DNA of 64,000 bases from Spodoptera frugiperda (GCF_023101765.2 NC_064239.1:3038001-3102000); one strand, 5' to 3'. Positions 23,685-35,956 are shown, counted from the stretch's first letter. Numbers and translations: made by a program. The notes: generated by a model not told the origin, from the letters alone.

Positions 23685-23800
23685 CGCCAACGCCGACGGA
23701 ATTAATTCTACGCGTACTATTACATAATTTGGCGTTAGGCGCCGGCGCACGGGGACGGCGCCCGCGCAGACGGCGCCACGACACAGCGTCGGGTTGCCAG
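23685..23800. other. CpG-rich block
   Basis: GGCGCCAACGCCGACGG, then GGCGTTAGGCGCCGGCGCAC and GACGGCGCCCGCGCAGACGG lie in an AT-rich background. The GGCGCC hexamer recurs several times, with weak inverted symmetry. No exon is evident. Confidence 0.35.
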
Positions 23801-24793
23801 ATATGCGGACTATTTATGATTTACTTTATCGCTATATCTCAGCCCGTAAACGTCTATGTGTGATCAGATGACTCTTTTATCTGTGAGAGCAAAACAAATT
23901 ACTGCAGTGCGCTACGGTGATTACGTATGGACTCATTGATATGCATTTTGCAGGGTAACAGACTTAATAATTCGCCTTTGAGTAATTTAATCGTAATATT
24001 TTCAGATTTATGTGAAAGTTTTATCAACCTATACCCAGTCCGGATTTTTCTAAGTATATTTTAAGTCATTGTCAAAGACACTAGACTTTGATTCTATCAT
24101 TTATTTCTTATCATCCTTTTGTAATGGTCCTTCTACAAAAATATTTACATTACAGTAACTGAAAGCTTTACCAATAGCGAAAAAAACATACGTAAACTTA
24201 TAAAAAAGCTGGCAACCCAACAGATGGTAATAGGCGGTGAAATATCGTAGTTAGCGCGATAAACATTAGCTAACTACCATCAGACGCGGATCGCTCCGTA
24301 CTTAGGCGTTAAAATAGATAAGTGATTGTTCAAACACTACACACGTAGTGTATGACAGATCAAACGTCTCGGAGCATTCAGCTGTGTTTTATGATAATTT
24401 GACAAATGCTTTTACACATATTTCGCCCTGATTTACTGGTTGATGATATTTGAGGGACAGGAGGATGTAGATAGTGTTTAAGTAGATGTATGTAGGTGTG
24501 TTCAAGTAGATCGTAGATGGGTGCTTTGATATGTGTGGAATGAGAAATGTGTTCGGAGAAGAACCTTTTAACTTATTTTGGTAACAATGTCTTTAGATTT
24601 AGATTGCAAGAGATCATTTTCTGCCGCATAAGATAGTTAAAGCAAATCGACTCCTTTTCGTCGTAACATCGACCGCGTTTGTCGCTAATGTGTGAATGAT
24701 GTGATTTTTTATTATTGACATCTTTTGTGTCCACTGCATTGCCCACATAATCAAATCAAAAAAAAAAATGCCTGTCAGTCTCCAGTCGTGTCC

Positions 24794-24860
24794 AAAGGTC
24801 CTATTTTCAGACACTAAAGTCTATGTCTAAAGGTCCTATTTTCAGACACTAAAGTCTATG
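24794..24860 (+). repeat. Short tandem duplication, period about 35 bp
   Basis: AAAGGTCCTATTTTCAGACA plus CTAAAGTCTATG occurs twice in direct tandem. No further copies. Confidence 0.8.
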
Positions 24861-25292
24861 CCTAGTGATAGTGTTTTTGTTTGTACTTCACATCCAACAT
24901 TTTAATATTAGTGTCAGGTTAACCAGATTACTCGCGAATAACTATGAGAAAAATCAAAATAAACTGAAGGTCAGTGACCTCAGAAGCGTAGAAGAAAGAT
25001 CTAAAACAGTGATCTCACTATTAAAGGAATCATCATTAAATGATGAACACAATGATTCTAGATTTATAATCTAAGTGATCATGAATATGGATAATAAAAC
25101 TCATCACTTTACTCATTGAATTGAATAGTGATGTTAACTATAAGGTTAATATTAGATATAATGACGAAATGATCCAATACTTGGTCCTTACCTACTGCAA
25201 TTTTAATATAGATGTCTCATAAACGATCCTTAGTACGACTATTTTACGTTTAAAGTAATCAAAACATAAAGCAAACTCATACTAAGAATATC

Positions 25293-26909
25293 ATGTGTGG
25301 GTGAACTGAGGGACCACACTGGGAATTCGCGAAATGAAAGTTCTAGGATTTAGTAGTAGACCTAAAACAATTGTAGAACGAATCTGGGAATTTGTAAACA
25401 AATATATTAAAAACTACGACCCATAAAGTGTGGTCCCTCAGTTCTCAAAGACGGTCAGTCAGATCTCGGAAAGTATCTTATAAAAGAAGGTTTTGTGAAT
25501 ACATACATTTAGTAAATAATTTGTAAAGATATCTATTAAATAACAGACCACAAAGCATTAAAGATAAAAAAAGTATAGCAACTGAACTGTGGTCCCTCAG
25601 TCCACATAACAAAGATAAATATTTTAGTGAATATTACTGAATAAAACCGTTATTATTTTACATAAAGTTTTAGTAAAAGTCTTAAAACATATTGTAAAAA
25701 GAAATGGATCTTAAATATCGAAGCATTTCGAAGATAGCGATGATTAAAAGTGGTCCCTCAATCCTCTCCTCCACTGACATATAGACACTGCTAGCTGCTA
25801 GACGAGAGGAATATCAGAAAGTCTAGTGTACTTAACTTTTAGTAATAGTTTTCTACTAAATAATAGGTATATAAAATTTTGTATTTCTTACCTCTAAGCT
25901 GAGAAAATATTAATTTTTTAATCCTATGAAAATAGGTAGACCAGTGTGACCACAAAATCAAACAAAGTGTAGACATACGCATAGGTATTTTAGAAGAGGC
26001 AATTACCATCGATGAAGGAAACAGGAACTGTACCACTTGTGATCACCAATTTAGTTACAATTACGAGCTTTCAAAAATAATTTCATTCGATTTCATTTTC
26101 ATTCATTCGATTCGATTTTCATTCATTCATTCGATTCGAACGAACGAACGAACGAACCTACCGTACGTTCAGACTTGCAAAGCCTACGTTCAGACTCGCC
26201 AAGTTACGTTGACCGAATAATAGTACTGTCTACACTTTGTTTGATTTTGTGGTCACACTGGTCTACCTATTTTCATAGGATTAAAAAATTAATATTTTCT
26301 CAGCTTAGAGGTAAGAAACACAAAATTTTATATACCTATTATTTAGTAGAAAACTATTACTAAAAGTTAAGTACACTAGACTTTCTGATATTCCTCTCGT
26401 CTAGCAGCTAGCAGTGTCTATATGTCAGTGGAGGAGAGGATTGAGGGACCACTTTTAATCATCGCTATCTTCGAAATGCTTCGATATTTAAGATCCATTT
26501 CTTTTTACAATATGTTTTAAGACTTTTACTAAAACTTTATGTAAAATAATAACGGTTTTATTCAGTAATATTCACTAAAATATTTATCTTTGTTATGTGG
26601 ACTGAGGGACCACAGTTCAGTTGCTATACTTTTTTTATCTTTAATGCTTTGTGGTCTGTTATTTAATAGATATCTTTACAAATTATTTACTAAATGTATG
26701 TATTCACAAAACCTTCTTTTATAAGATACTTTCCGAGATCTGACTGACCGTCTTTGAGAACTGAGGGACCACACTTTATGGGTCGTAGTTTTTAATATAT
26801 TTGTTTACAAATTCCCAGATTCGTTCTACAATTGTTTTAGGTCTACTACTAAATCCTAGAACTTTCATTTCGCGAATTCCCAGTGTGGTCCCTCAGTTCA
26901 CCCACACAT
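25293..26909. repeat. Giant near-perfect palindrome (683-bp arms, 251-bp spacer)
   Basis: The arm 25293-25975 is the reverse complement of 26227-26909. Position pairs sum to 52202 throughout, with no indel, and I found a single mismatch (around 25883 versus 26319). The arm ends are abrupt: flanking bases do not pair and no clear target-site duplication is seen. Each arm holds four copies of a TGTGGTCCCTCAG-type 13-mer: 25306-25318 (inverted), 25429-25441, 25588-25600 and 25749-25761 (one or two bases changed), mirrored at 26884-26896, 26761-26773, 26602-26614 and 26441-26453. Three of the four are in one orientation about 160 bp apart. The spacer has ATTC/CGAA microsatellite runs and a duplicated CGTTCAGACT. 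There is no coding capacity beyond short chance frames. Fold-back transposon, hairpin-RNA locus and assembly artefact all fit. Confidence 0.95.
26085..26157 (+). repeat. ATTC/CGAA microsatellite in palindrome spacer
   Basis: Imperfect runs of CATT and ATTCG units, then five CGAA units (CGAACGAACGAACGAACGAA), lie close to the symmetry centre of the palindrome. It is followed by two copies of the unit ACGTTCAGACT. Confidence 0.85.
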
Positions 26910-27959
26910 AGAGTATCTACTGATCATACCTATGCAATATTTGTTAGTTTTAAACATAAAATACATATTATAAATACTTATGGCACAAAGAAACTTGTTA
27001 ACATATTTACTTAAACATTTTCTAAATAAACCATATACCATCTCAACTAATATCCATTACATAACCCTAAACGTAAACGTAAACACGATGTAATTTACTT
27101 ACAGACTTGCATTGTTTACTCGCATCCAACAATCTTTACTTATCTTTTAGCCAACTTCGCTTATCTATAGATGCGTGCTTACTGAAACTTTCACGTTCAG
27201 GATATGTATGGAGCTCGTCAAAAGAGTCGCTCTCCTCCACGGAGCGAACGCGTCCACCGTGCGGAACTTAGGACCAAATCTTTCGAAAAAGAGGTTTTAT
27301 TTTGGTAAAGGGAAGATTATTTGGTAGTGAAAAATGTGTCGTGTTTATTGTGAGGAGTTTTAAAGGGATTTTAAGGTAAGGGATTTTGATTGATTGTATT
27401 TTTTTTTATAATTTTATGGTTGGGTATTAATTTTCTTTTGAAAATGATATCGGATCTGGAATGATTCCTAAAAATAGAGTAGGTAGTAGTTCAATTGTGA
27501 AGTGTGGGATTCAGTGCCTTCAAAATATTTGCAAAGATTGCAATGCAATATCTAAATATAAATGCTAAAGCTAAAGTAATAAAGTTCAAATCTAAACATT
27601 GACAATTATTTGAAGAGTCGTTACCTACTCAAAATATTGTTTAAGCTTTTGATTAGTACTTTTTTGATAGTCCATAAACGGTATCAGTAATATAGACGCA
27701 ATAGTTATCATATTTAAGTTAATTTGGTATATCAATATTTTTTTGTCGTATCCTTGAATATCACCAGAAGGAAAACTAAATTACCTCATGACATTTACCA
27801 AGTCTTGATCTAACAAGCTTCTTTTTTTAATTAATTAGGTTGTTTTTTTTAATGTATAATTTTTTTAAGGATTATTGAATTGGTCAGTAACGCCCACCGC
27901 TACTGGATAAAAAATTCTTTAGTCTTTAACTTAAAAAAAAAAACTGCCATATCATGAAT

Positions 27960-28062
27960 GAAATCTTTTTATTTATTCATACTTTATTGCACACATACAT
28001 AAAAAATACACTGTAATAGTAATCTGAGTACAATGGGCAGTCTTATCGCACACGGCGATTTC
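27960..28062 (-). repeat. 5'-truncated LINE 3' end (CR1/Bmc1-like, tentative)
   Basis: TTTTTATTTATTCATACTTT then ATTGCACAC and CAATGGGCAGTCTTATCGC match, on the minus strand, the 3' tail of a common lepidopteran non-LTR element. No reverse-transcriptase sequence is left. Confidence 0.4.
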
Positions 28063-29345
28063 TCGAAATTACCGATTTCTTACCAAGTTTTGATTGCTTT
28101 GCGTATATTCTATTTCTGTTTGAAATCTGTTCATAAATAAAAACAAATCAACAATAACTCTAAATTACTAACAAGTCTATTGCACATTAGCAAGGACATC
28201 ACTAGGGCAGCCCTAATCTATCTGTCAAAATCATGGCCAGTATTATCAATAAAATTCTATTTTCAAATGAGCGCCGTCAATGAATTTGACACGTACTATT
28301 TACGAGGTATTTCCCGCCAACCGATAGGTAAATGGCTGCCATTTGCGAAATCTGTCAAATCAAACGATTCTGTATTCTGTATTGCACTTTTGCGTATGTA
28401 ACCTTGGTTTAAATACATAAGGGATTTAATATATTATGTACTTAATGGATACAGAATTGAATTCGCGCTCGTTATTCTCTATAGAATAATGTATGCATAG
28501 GTACTTATCGACTTTAGGACGGGCAAATGTCTGCAATAAGGGATTGCCCGAAAACAGAATTTGTCTTTTGTTGTTTTACTTTAAAAAAAGAAACGAAAAG
28601 CGCCTTATTAAACTGTTATATATTTTAAATATAAACTATTGCAATAAATTAACATGTAAATAAAACAAAAGAAGATCATAAAATAGTTTCTACTCTTATA
28701 AGTGGCCAGCTTGCCATAGATAATATAAAATATGTAACATTTTCAAACGATGTGACTGACTCTGAAAATGCATTAGATTTTATTATTGCCAGACTGCTGA
28801 GATCTTTTGCCTTTTAATTAGGCACTGAATACACTATCTTGTGACAAAACTTTCGCTTTAAACGTAACTAGCTACAAGAAAGGTTTATTGACCCACTCGT
28901 TGAGAAGTATGTCAAAAACTTGGAAACAACACCAATCTTTATTGTGTTATGATTAATGTCTAGGATTGCGTACAGGAATTTGACGATCGTTCTATTTCTG
29001 CGAACTGTCTATAACGCACGTAGTTCACGGAACATGGACGGCGCCGGTCCAATCAACTTTCAACTATTATTGTCTCATTTCAATAAACATAATAATTAGT
29101 GGAACAAGTTATATCTTGCGTTCTAGTCGTAAAATCACGGTGCCGTACTAAACGATTTCGCCTTGATAATTACAACAAGCATGTTATTTATGTTTTCTTT
29201 ATTGTTACTTCACATTTCTGTCAGTGTCTGCAAGCAGATGAACGCATTAAAATGGATTTTATGGATTGTTTTTGTAGATTAACAATGTTCGAACTATTCG
29301 TTACATCGGAATAATCATCGGTTGAAATAAGAGCTCATTTTTATT

Positions 29346-29522
29346 TAGCTTTTGCCAGCGGCTTCGCTCGCGTTTCCGTGGAATAAAAATCCTAACACCC
29401 AAGTCAGCTCATACCCTGTCTGTATACAAAATTTCATCGAAATCCGTCACGTTTTAGCGTGATTTGACGGACAAATAACCAAACAAACACACTTTCACAT
29501 TATTTATAATATTAGTGGGAAG
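29346..29522 (-). mobile_element. Helitron-like non-autonomous element end
   Basis: TAGCTTTTGCCAGCGGCTTC then TCGCGTTTCCGTGG, AAAATTTCATCGAAATCCG and ACACTTTCACATTATTTATA. It matches the copy at 18347 closely in block order; the first base of ACTAGC is altered. Confidence 0.55.
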
Positions 29523-30680
29523 TGTAACACATCAACAGATCAATCTATTGATGGTGTATATGGGTATCTTCTATAATAAGAGTTTAATAATGTCATAATC
29601 TCCGTGCTTGACAGGTGAGTTGGAGATTTTTTCCCCCTGATCTCTAGAACTCAGTAAAAATCAGAAAAAAAATCAGAGGTTTATCAGAAAGCGCTGCTGT
29701 CAAATGTTCTGAATCAATATTTATTTTCTTACCTGCGTACTAAATTAACTTTACTGACTGTACATCATTTTTAATTTCAACGCCTACTATGTCAGTTGAA
29801 AAGTTAATCCACAATGAGTTGCGAAAAATGAATTCATACGTCCAATTTTTTTGATTTGTTAATCTTTTCAGCCTAATTGTCAGGTGCTTACTGCTTACGT
29901 AAATATCAATACGAGATATCGCCTACACTTCGCACGTCACATTTCAATCAGGGATTATACATATATTGAAGATACTTACAAACTTTGCGCCGACGGGTTC
30001 GCCTGCGTGAATTTTTGAGGAATTCTCTCAAATAGTTTCTGATCATATAAAACTAATCGAACGTGAAATAAAAAATAATTGTCAAACCGGTTTGGACTTA
30101 GTACTGTTAATCAATGCTAAAAACAAACAATCAAATCTTTCTTTTTTATAATATTACTAGAAATGAGATATACAGAGTGCATAGTGTAAGTGAAATTTTG
30201 AAGTAGATTTTAAAGCTTGTCGTTTTGCTATTACTCGTCATTTGATTGATTGTAGTTTGATCGACTGGAATATCTTGTAGTGCTAGGCAGACCCGACCTT
30301 GATATAGATTAACATCATGAATTTATTTAACAGCTTTATTATTTTGAAACGAATTTGAAAATTGTGACATATCAACCGCTTTTTTCCATAATCATTGTGG
30401 AATCATCCATACATGTAAGATTTTTTACAATAACACCAACATTACTGCGGCAAGATGAACTAAATGGTAATCCCAGTGAATCATATGAAGTAATATAATG
30501 AATGGGTACATAGCAGTTCTATTGAATTCTACATGTAAAAAGTGCTTCGACTTTAATTGTTATGTGATGTCATTGCTGTGGGAAGTTACTGCTTCAACCG
30601 ATATAGCCATTGATCAAAGTTTAAAGCTTAATGTCTTTTGTTCCTAAAATTCTTGGAAAACATTAGTGTACTTTGTTCGA

Positions 30681-31093
30681 AAGGGTGTTTTTCCATCAGA
30701 GATTTGCTATGTAACTATGCTACGAAGATGCAATAGCTAAGCTGTGAAACTATGTGACTGTTTCAACTGATATTAAGGTATGTAGCTGTGCGAGTAAGTG
30801 TGCTATGAAGATGCGACGCCGTACAGTAGCGGTCCGATGAAGATGCGCAACTCGAGTATGCGATCCATCCATAGCACGCATCTTTCCATATCAAAAACAT
30901 AGCTTAGCTGAGTCCCAATAATACCTATATTTGCCTATATTTGCTTTGACATTCAAAAGTGCCTTTCCGGGTCTATTTGAAATAAATAATTTTTGACTTT
31001 GACTTTGACCTAAGTACCAATGAATATAATTAGTGGAAGTCAAACGCATCCGCAGTAACGTAGCATAGCACATCTCTGGTGGAAATTCACCCT
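30681..31093. mobile_element. MITE with 30-bp terminal inverted repeats and a nested LINE tail
   Basis: The left end AGGGTGTTTTTCCATCAGAG plus ATTTGCTATG pairs with the right end CATAGCACATCTCTGGTGG plus AAATTCACCCT (26 of 30 positions). The interior repeats GCTAC/CTATGAAGATGCG-type blocks. A LINE 3' end, CTATTTGAAATAAATAATTT followed by a short TTTGAC run (about 30925-31010), is inserted in the right half. A related sequence occurs inverted at about 41500-41697. No transposase is present. Confidence 0.65.
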
Positions 31094-32354
31094 AAGCCAA
31101 ATATGTACCTATAGCATTTAGTCGATACTCCAAAAAGGAAAGGTAGGTAGTTTCACATAAGCTTTGATATAATTTGTCGAATGTCATAAATGTTAAACTT
31201 AGACTGGCTAGCACTTACTAGTTTACTTAATTAATCTTCATTAGCCAAGCACTTTACACAGCCCGATAACGACACATTACATTATTATGTTACACTATAT
31301 TCATTGTAGGTATTGTATTATTATTAATGCTTAATAAGCATGATAAACCTAAATTCATTCGTCCTTCTCATCAATGTGGGTGGCCTTTAAACAAAAGATC
31401 AAAATTAACTGATAATATTAAATAACTCCGTAGCCACTAACCTACTCATCGCGATTAGGTCGCTACCCTCATTTGCATATAAAGATGAACATGATATGCA
31501 ATAATCAACCTAATTAGTATGAGATAAAGGTGTTAGGATTTTGATATTGATTGGTAAAGGTGACTTCATAGTTTTTGTAAGTTAGTGCTAAAGTAGTGTG
31601 TTCTGGTGTGAACCTTTAGTAGGGTTTCGTATGTGTGGGGTCCTTGTCGGCTCATATTTAAATAGACCCATACATACATAAGAATATGAACATTATTAGA
31701 TAAAAGCCAAAAGTATCCTTTCTCTCCTTTAGGGTCCCACTTCCTTCTTTTCTTCTTAGGAATATAGACATTGGACATACACTGGGTTCCCAAAAGTTTT
31801 TGAAGCATTAGTGAAAAAACGCTGTTTTGGTTTTAACAAGTAAAATGGCGTAGTCTTCAGTTTAATTGAGTATATTGAAATATTTGACCAAACATACAAA
31901 CTTTTGATACTTCCACTTTTCTATTTACTCCATTCGATAAACCTTTATGACATAATTTGGTCTAGATTAGATAGAAGATTGTTTTACTCTTTCTTTTGGT
32001 CAGACATTTTTTTTGTATTTGGCAATTTTTAATCGTGCTTATAGTTAACACAAACGTATTTATTGTTAAGAAAACTCTTGGAAAAAGCATGAAAATAACA
32101 TTTAAACAAACATAAATACCAACTTAAATATAATATCATTAATATATCTATCTATGCTCTACGGGACCCAGTATTCGTAGCTCGATTCACAATGTACAGA
32201 CTTTTTTTTTTCAAATGTAACTTATATTATGTGAGACGGCCATTAATTCTAAGTTGGATTCAAGCCAGTAGTGGGTTAGGTAATGGTCCGTACTCAATAA
32301 TTAAGTTGCTATAAAATTAATTGTTTTTACTTAAACTCTGAACATTTTCAACGT

Positions 32355-32420
32355 AAATAACCCGGAAAATAGAGATAGAGTAAAATAACGATAGAGTGAA
32401 ATAACGATAGATTAAAATCG
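32355..32420 (+). repeat. Short tandem repeat, about 17-bp unit
   Basis: Three imperfect copies of a GATAGAGTAAAATAAC-type unit in direct tandem. Confidence 0.7.
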
Positions 32421-32544
32421 TTTCCGTGAAAAATGTTTGTTTACAAACCGTTATTTTTGAAGATAGTTTTCCGTTTTCTTTGTACGTACGAGTATTACAG
32501 ATTAAGTTTGTTGATTTAGTGCGATCTTTGATATTCAGACGTGA

Positions 32545-32632
32545 TTACGTTTAACCCGTAGTATGGTGGAGTGCAGATCTGCGCCAGACACAATGTGTTT
32601 TCTGTTGTGTCTGGTATACTTGCAGACTAAAG
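32545..32632 (+). repeat. Unnamed interspersed repeat, copy 2
   Basis: GTTTAACCCGTAGTATGG, TGCAGATCTGCGCCAGACAC and AATGTGTTTTCTGTTGT match the inverted copy at 21600-21692. Confidence 0.55.
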
Positions 32633-32658
32633 ATTAAGAGTATATATTTTTTTTTAAG

Positions 32659-32784
32659 TCCTCCTTTTTTAAGTTTGGGCGAGACAAGGAGTGTCAGACT
32701 CTTACTGACTAAAAACCACTCTGTTCCTACTCCTGCTTTTCGAGTCGGAACCCCGGTACCACGCTAGGTAGTCCGCAGCTCCGG
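32659..32784 (-). repeat. SINE copy (CCGGAGCTGCGGACT family)
   Basis: Minus strand: GTGTCAGACTCTTACTGACT, AAAAACCACTCTGTTCC, CTAGGTAGTCCGCAGCTCCG. The 3' part, before 32690, is degraded. Confidence 0.75.
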
Positions 32785-33752
32785 ACAAGATTAAACTAGC
32801 CCCTAGCTTTCAACAATTGTACTATATACCTAGACATTTATATGTTGTATATTATTATTATGTATGTATAATGTGACTAGGTAGTCACCACATTATTCCA
32901 AGTAACTGTATAGGTATACATAAGCAAATTGCGGAGCCATTTATAGATACTAGTGGTCGCCTAGTGGTCGAAATTCGACCATATACGATTTAATTTACAA
33001 TACCACTTAACATACGTTCAAGGATAATTTTTATTTAAATCAAACTCAAACAAACTCTTTTATAAAACTCTTTTCATATGAGACGTGAGAATATCATCGA
33101 GAATATCATGTCTATCGATTTTGACGTTTTGTCAAATACGATCAGATACTATGCATGTGTGTGTAATGTTTTATTTATTGATTTAATGTACTTTATAAGC
33201 ATTATTTTTGAAAAATATTAGCGTTCTGTACTTCTCCTACACATAAACTATAAGTGTACCAAATTTTATGCTCCTAAGTCCGCGCAACTTTCGTAAAAAG
33301 CGGTCCAAAGTTTTTGCATCACGTATTAATATATAGATTTTTTTAATTTACCTTTTTATTTGGTATCGATTAATAAATATGCTTGTCAATGTCGAATCCT
33401 ATTGTCTGCTGTATTGAGGATAAAATACCAATAAATCATATTACGTCATGTTAAGGACAAAAATATTATCAAATAAAACAAGGAAACTGTAATCGCTGTG
33501 GGGAAATCGGTAAAGCAATAATATTATGTGTTTACATGTCTGTAAACCTATGTACAATCGATAAATTTGAATCGTGAGTTGTTTTGACGACAAATTGAAA
33601 TTGTCAACATAAAATAAACAAAAATAAATAAGAGTTGGTAGTAATTATGAGTCCTCATCAACATATGCGTGTTTCACAGGACAGAGACTTTTTCAATACC
33701 ACGCCGTAGAGCTCGATCTTCAGCCTTTCGTTTCAAACTACTGTACTGTCTT

Positions 33753-33920
33753 TTTTTATGGAATAAGCCGGTAAACGAGCAGACGGATCACCTGATGGTT
33801 AGCAATTGCCGTCGCCAATGGACACCCGAAACACCAGAGGCGTTACAGAGGCGTTGCTGGCCTTTTTAGGATTGAGATATTTAAGGGTTGTTGGGGAATC
33901 GGGGATTGGGAAGATTGGGA
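33753..33920 (+). repeat. Lepidopteran SINE, best copy of its family in the window
   Basis: TTTATGGAATAAGCCGG, AAACGAGCAGACGGATCACC, TGATGGTTAGCAATTGCCG, ATGGACACCCGAAACACCAG, AGGCGTTGCTGGCCTTTTTA, and a G/A-rich tail GGGGATTGGGAAGATTGGGA. Fragments of the same family are at 5940, 11528 and 50290, and its tail motif resembles the unit of the 11945-12515 minisatellite. Confidence 0.65.
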
Positions 33921-35122
33921 ATGCGAATATCTACTTTGTGGATATCATACATCCACTTTGATGGAGGCCACCGTACACTACACTTGTCTATCTGGTACCT
34001 ACTGGTACACGTGTACTGGAGTAAGGATTATATCGACAGATATGTATGTACTTCATAAGTATCTATAAGAAAATAAGCCTTAGGTGGATCATAATTTAAA
34101 CTTATCGATAGTACATTGGTATACATATTACACATATACATATACAATTTCCATCAATCAATCAATCATTTCGACAGTTGCCATATAACGGATGACGCGG
34201 CAGTTAAATACGGAGTTATTTCCTCTGAATTAGCACGGAAAGGAAATAACACAGCATGACTGTGCTAACTGTTATACAGACGTGTAAGTGCCACGTGGAT
34301 CGTGGTGTTATTGGCTACCGAATATTAGAGACTGTTTTTAAAATATACATACTTACCGCCAGCTAATTTGTGTAAAAGTCATATCTTTATTTGATTTGTC
34401 TGGACTTTAAAAGAGACTATGAACTCTGAATTTGTTTCGGCATTTCTTCTCAGAGTAGTCCGATAGGAAATGCCTCATCTAGTTATTTAAGAGATTGACG
34501 TGTAAAAGAGTTACATTGTAACCTATTTGCAAAATAAATATCATTTATCATAATAAAATCACATTCCTAAACTTTCTTCAAGTATCACTAATTATCTGTT
34601 GATGAAAACCGGTACGAAAATTTTTTCAGTAGTTTTTGAGTATGACGTAACAGAGTTTTTGTTTATAATAATATCAATATAAAAAAGATATTAATTGAAG
34701 ACTGTTGAAAAATATAGAGTAACACATAACGTAACAGGTATTATTATTATATTATAAATATAATAAAAGACATTGATTTAAAAATGCTTCATTGCTGGAT
34801 TAGTTTTATCTCAAGAATAATTCTCGGATAAAATATGAAAAGGATTCCGATTTTTAGTTATAGCACAATTTTTATTATTGCACCAGATGTATTGGATGAT
34901 GTCAAATTCACCGCTTACTAAGTAATTAAGTTATTAATAATTTAATGTCAAGGATGAAACTAAATTACCATTGGGGAAAAGTCATGTTATCCTTAAGATT
35001 AAATTCGATATTTTATATAAGACTATGCTGACTTAAATGTCGCTGATAGTTAGTACCTATCTTATTAAGAACCGTGACCGAGCCATTCCATTTTACAATG
35101 AAGACAGATGAACTTATATTAA

Positions 35123-35320
35123 ACTAGCTGTTGCCACGACTGAGTCCGCATAGAATAATAACTTCTGACAGATATTAGGATATTTTTTATTGTTTTCTAA
35201 AAAAATGTTTTCTAATGTACAAAAAAGCCTAAGTTACTCCTTAGTACATCAGCTAACTTCCAATAAAAGCTACGTCAAAATCGATCAAACTTTACTCTCT
35301 GTTCCCTAAACCACTCTTAT
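35123..35320 (-). mobile_element. Helitron-like element end, diverged
   Basis: ACTAGCTGTTGCCACGACTG start, then the AAATTCC/AAAAGCTACGTCAAAATCGA-type block. More decayed than the 18347 and 29346 copies. Confidence 0.4.
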
Positions 35321-35956
35321 GATCCATACTTATGAGTTCCATATAAAATAGCTTACTTAATAACATTTTATTTTTAAATACTCTAATAATAATAATGTAA
35401 CTCGTTCAATGCAAATCAGGTGCTCAACAACTCAATTATCCGACCTTTCAAATATTTATTTCAAGTGGTGACGTCACTGATCTTAACCTTTTTCTACAAA
35501 GGAATTATTAATTAGCTATGTAGGTTTTATTAGTTAAGGTTTGAACTGCAACCATGGGTGACAGGGTGACGCCATCGACTAGAATACCTCTATAACCCAC
35601 TGGCAATAACCATTGTTATCGATTTTATATTCTATGCGAATTTAATTTATTTGGGTAAACAAAAGTAAATCGGTCAGTATTTATAGTCGTCAATTTATGT
35701 CAAAAGTATACGGTACAAATAAAAAACAAAAGACATACTATAAAGGTATTGCGTTCTTTTTCTAAATTCAAAAGTTCTATGCTTACCGAACTTTTCAACA
35801 TGCTGACTAAAGAGGACTAAAAAACAGAAAACAATTTCGTTTTAGCGACGTTTTAGACCAAAGCTGTAAGTCTAGACGGTAACAATGAGTGATTAAGTAA
35901 TATATTACTTCTAAGATCTAAGATCTCTATAGATCTAGATCTAGCTTATTTTCTTA

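Larger units (their letters stand above)
16096..25292. other. Intergenic DNA, no supportable gene
   Basis: Nine kilobases of AT-rich DNA with stop codons in all frames. Frames of about 100 codons near 16461 and 20042 have no recognisable domain and no supporting splice sites. Named contents are the SINE at 17232, the Helitron-like end at 18347, the SINE tail at 20385, the shared repeat at 21600, a CpG-rich block at 23685 and a short tandem duplication at 24794. This could equally be intron of a transcript that starts here and ends with the Gremlin exon. Confidence 0.45.

Noticed and set aside
25839..26363. Two nearly identical 62-65-codon frames on opposite strands
   Set aside because: They are the same palindrome arm read twice. 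The identity comes from the inverted repeat, and there is no sign of protein-level constraint.
25281..26920. TATC on the left and right flank of the palindrome as a target-site duplication
   Set aside because: On the right it is separated from the arm end by four bases, so it is not an immediate flanking duplication and could be chance.
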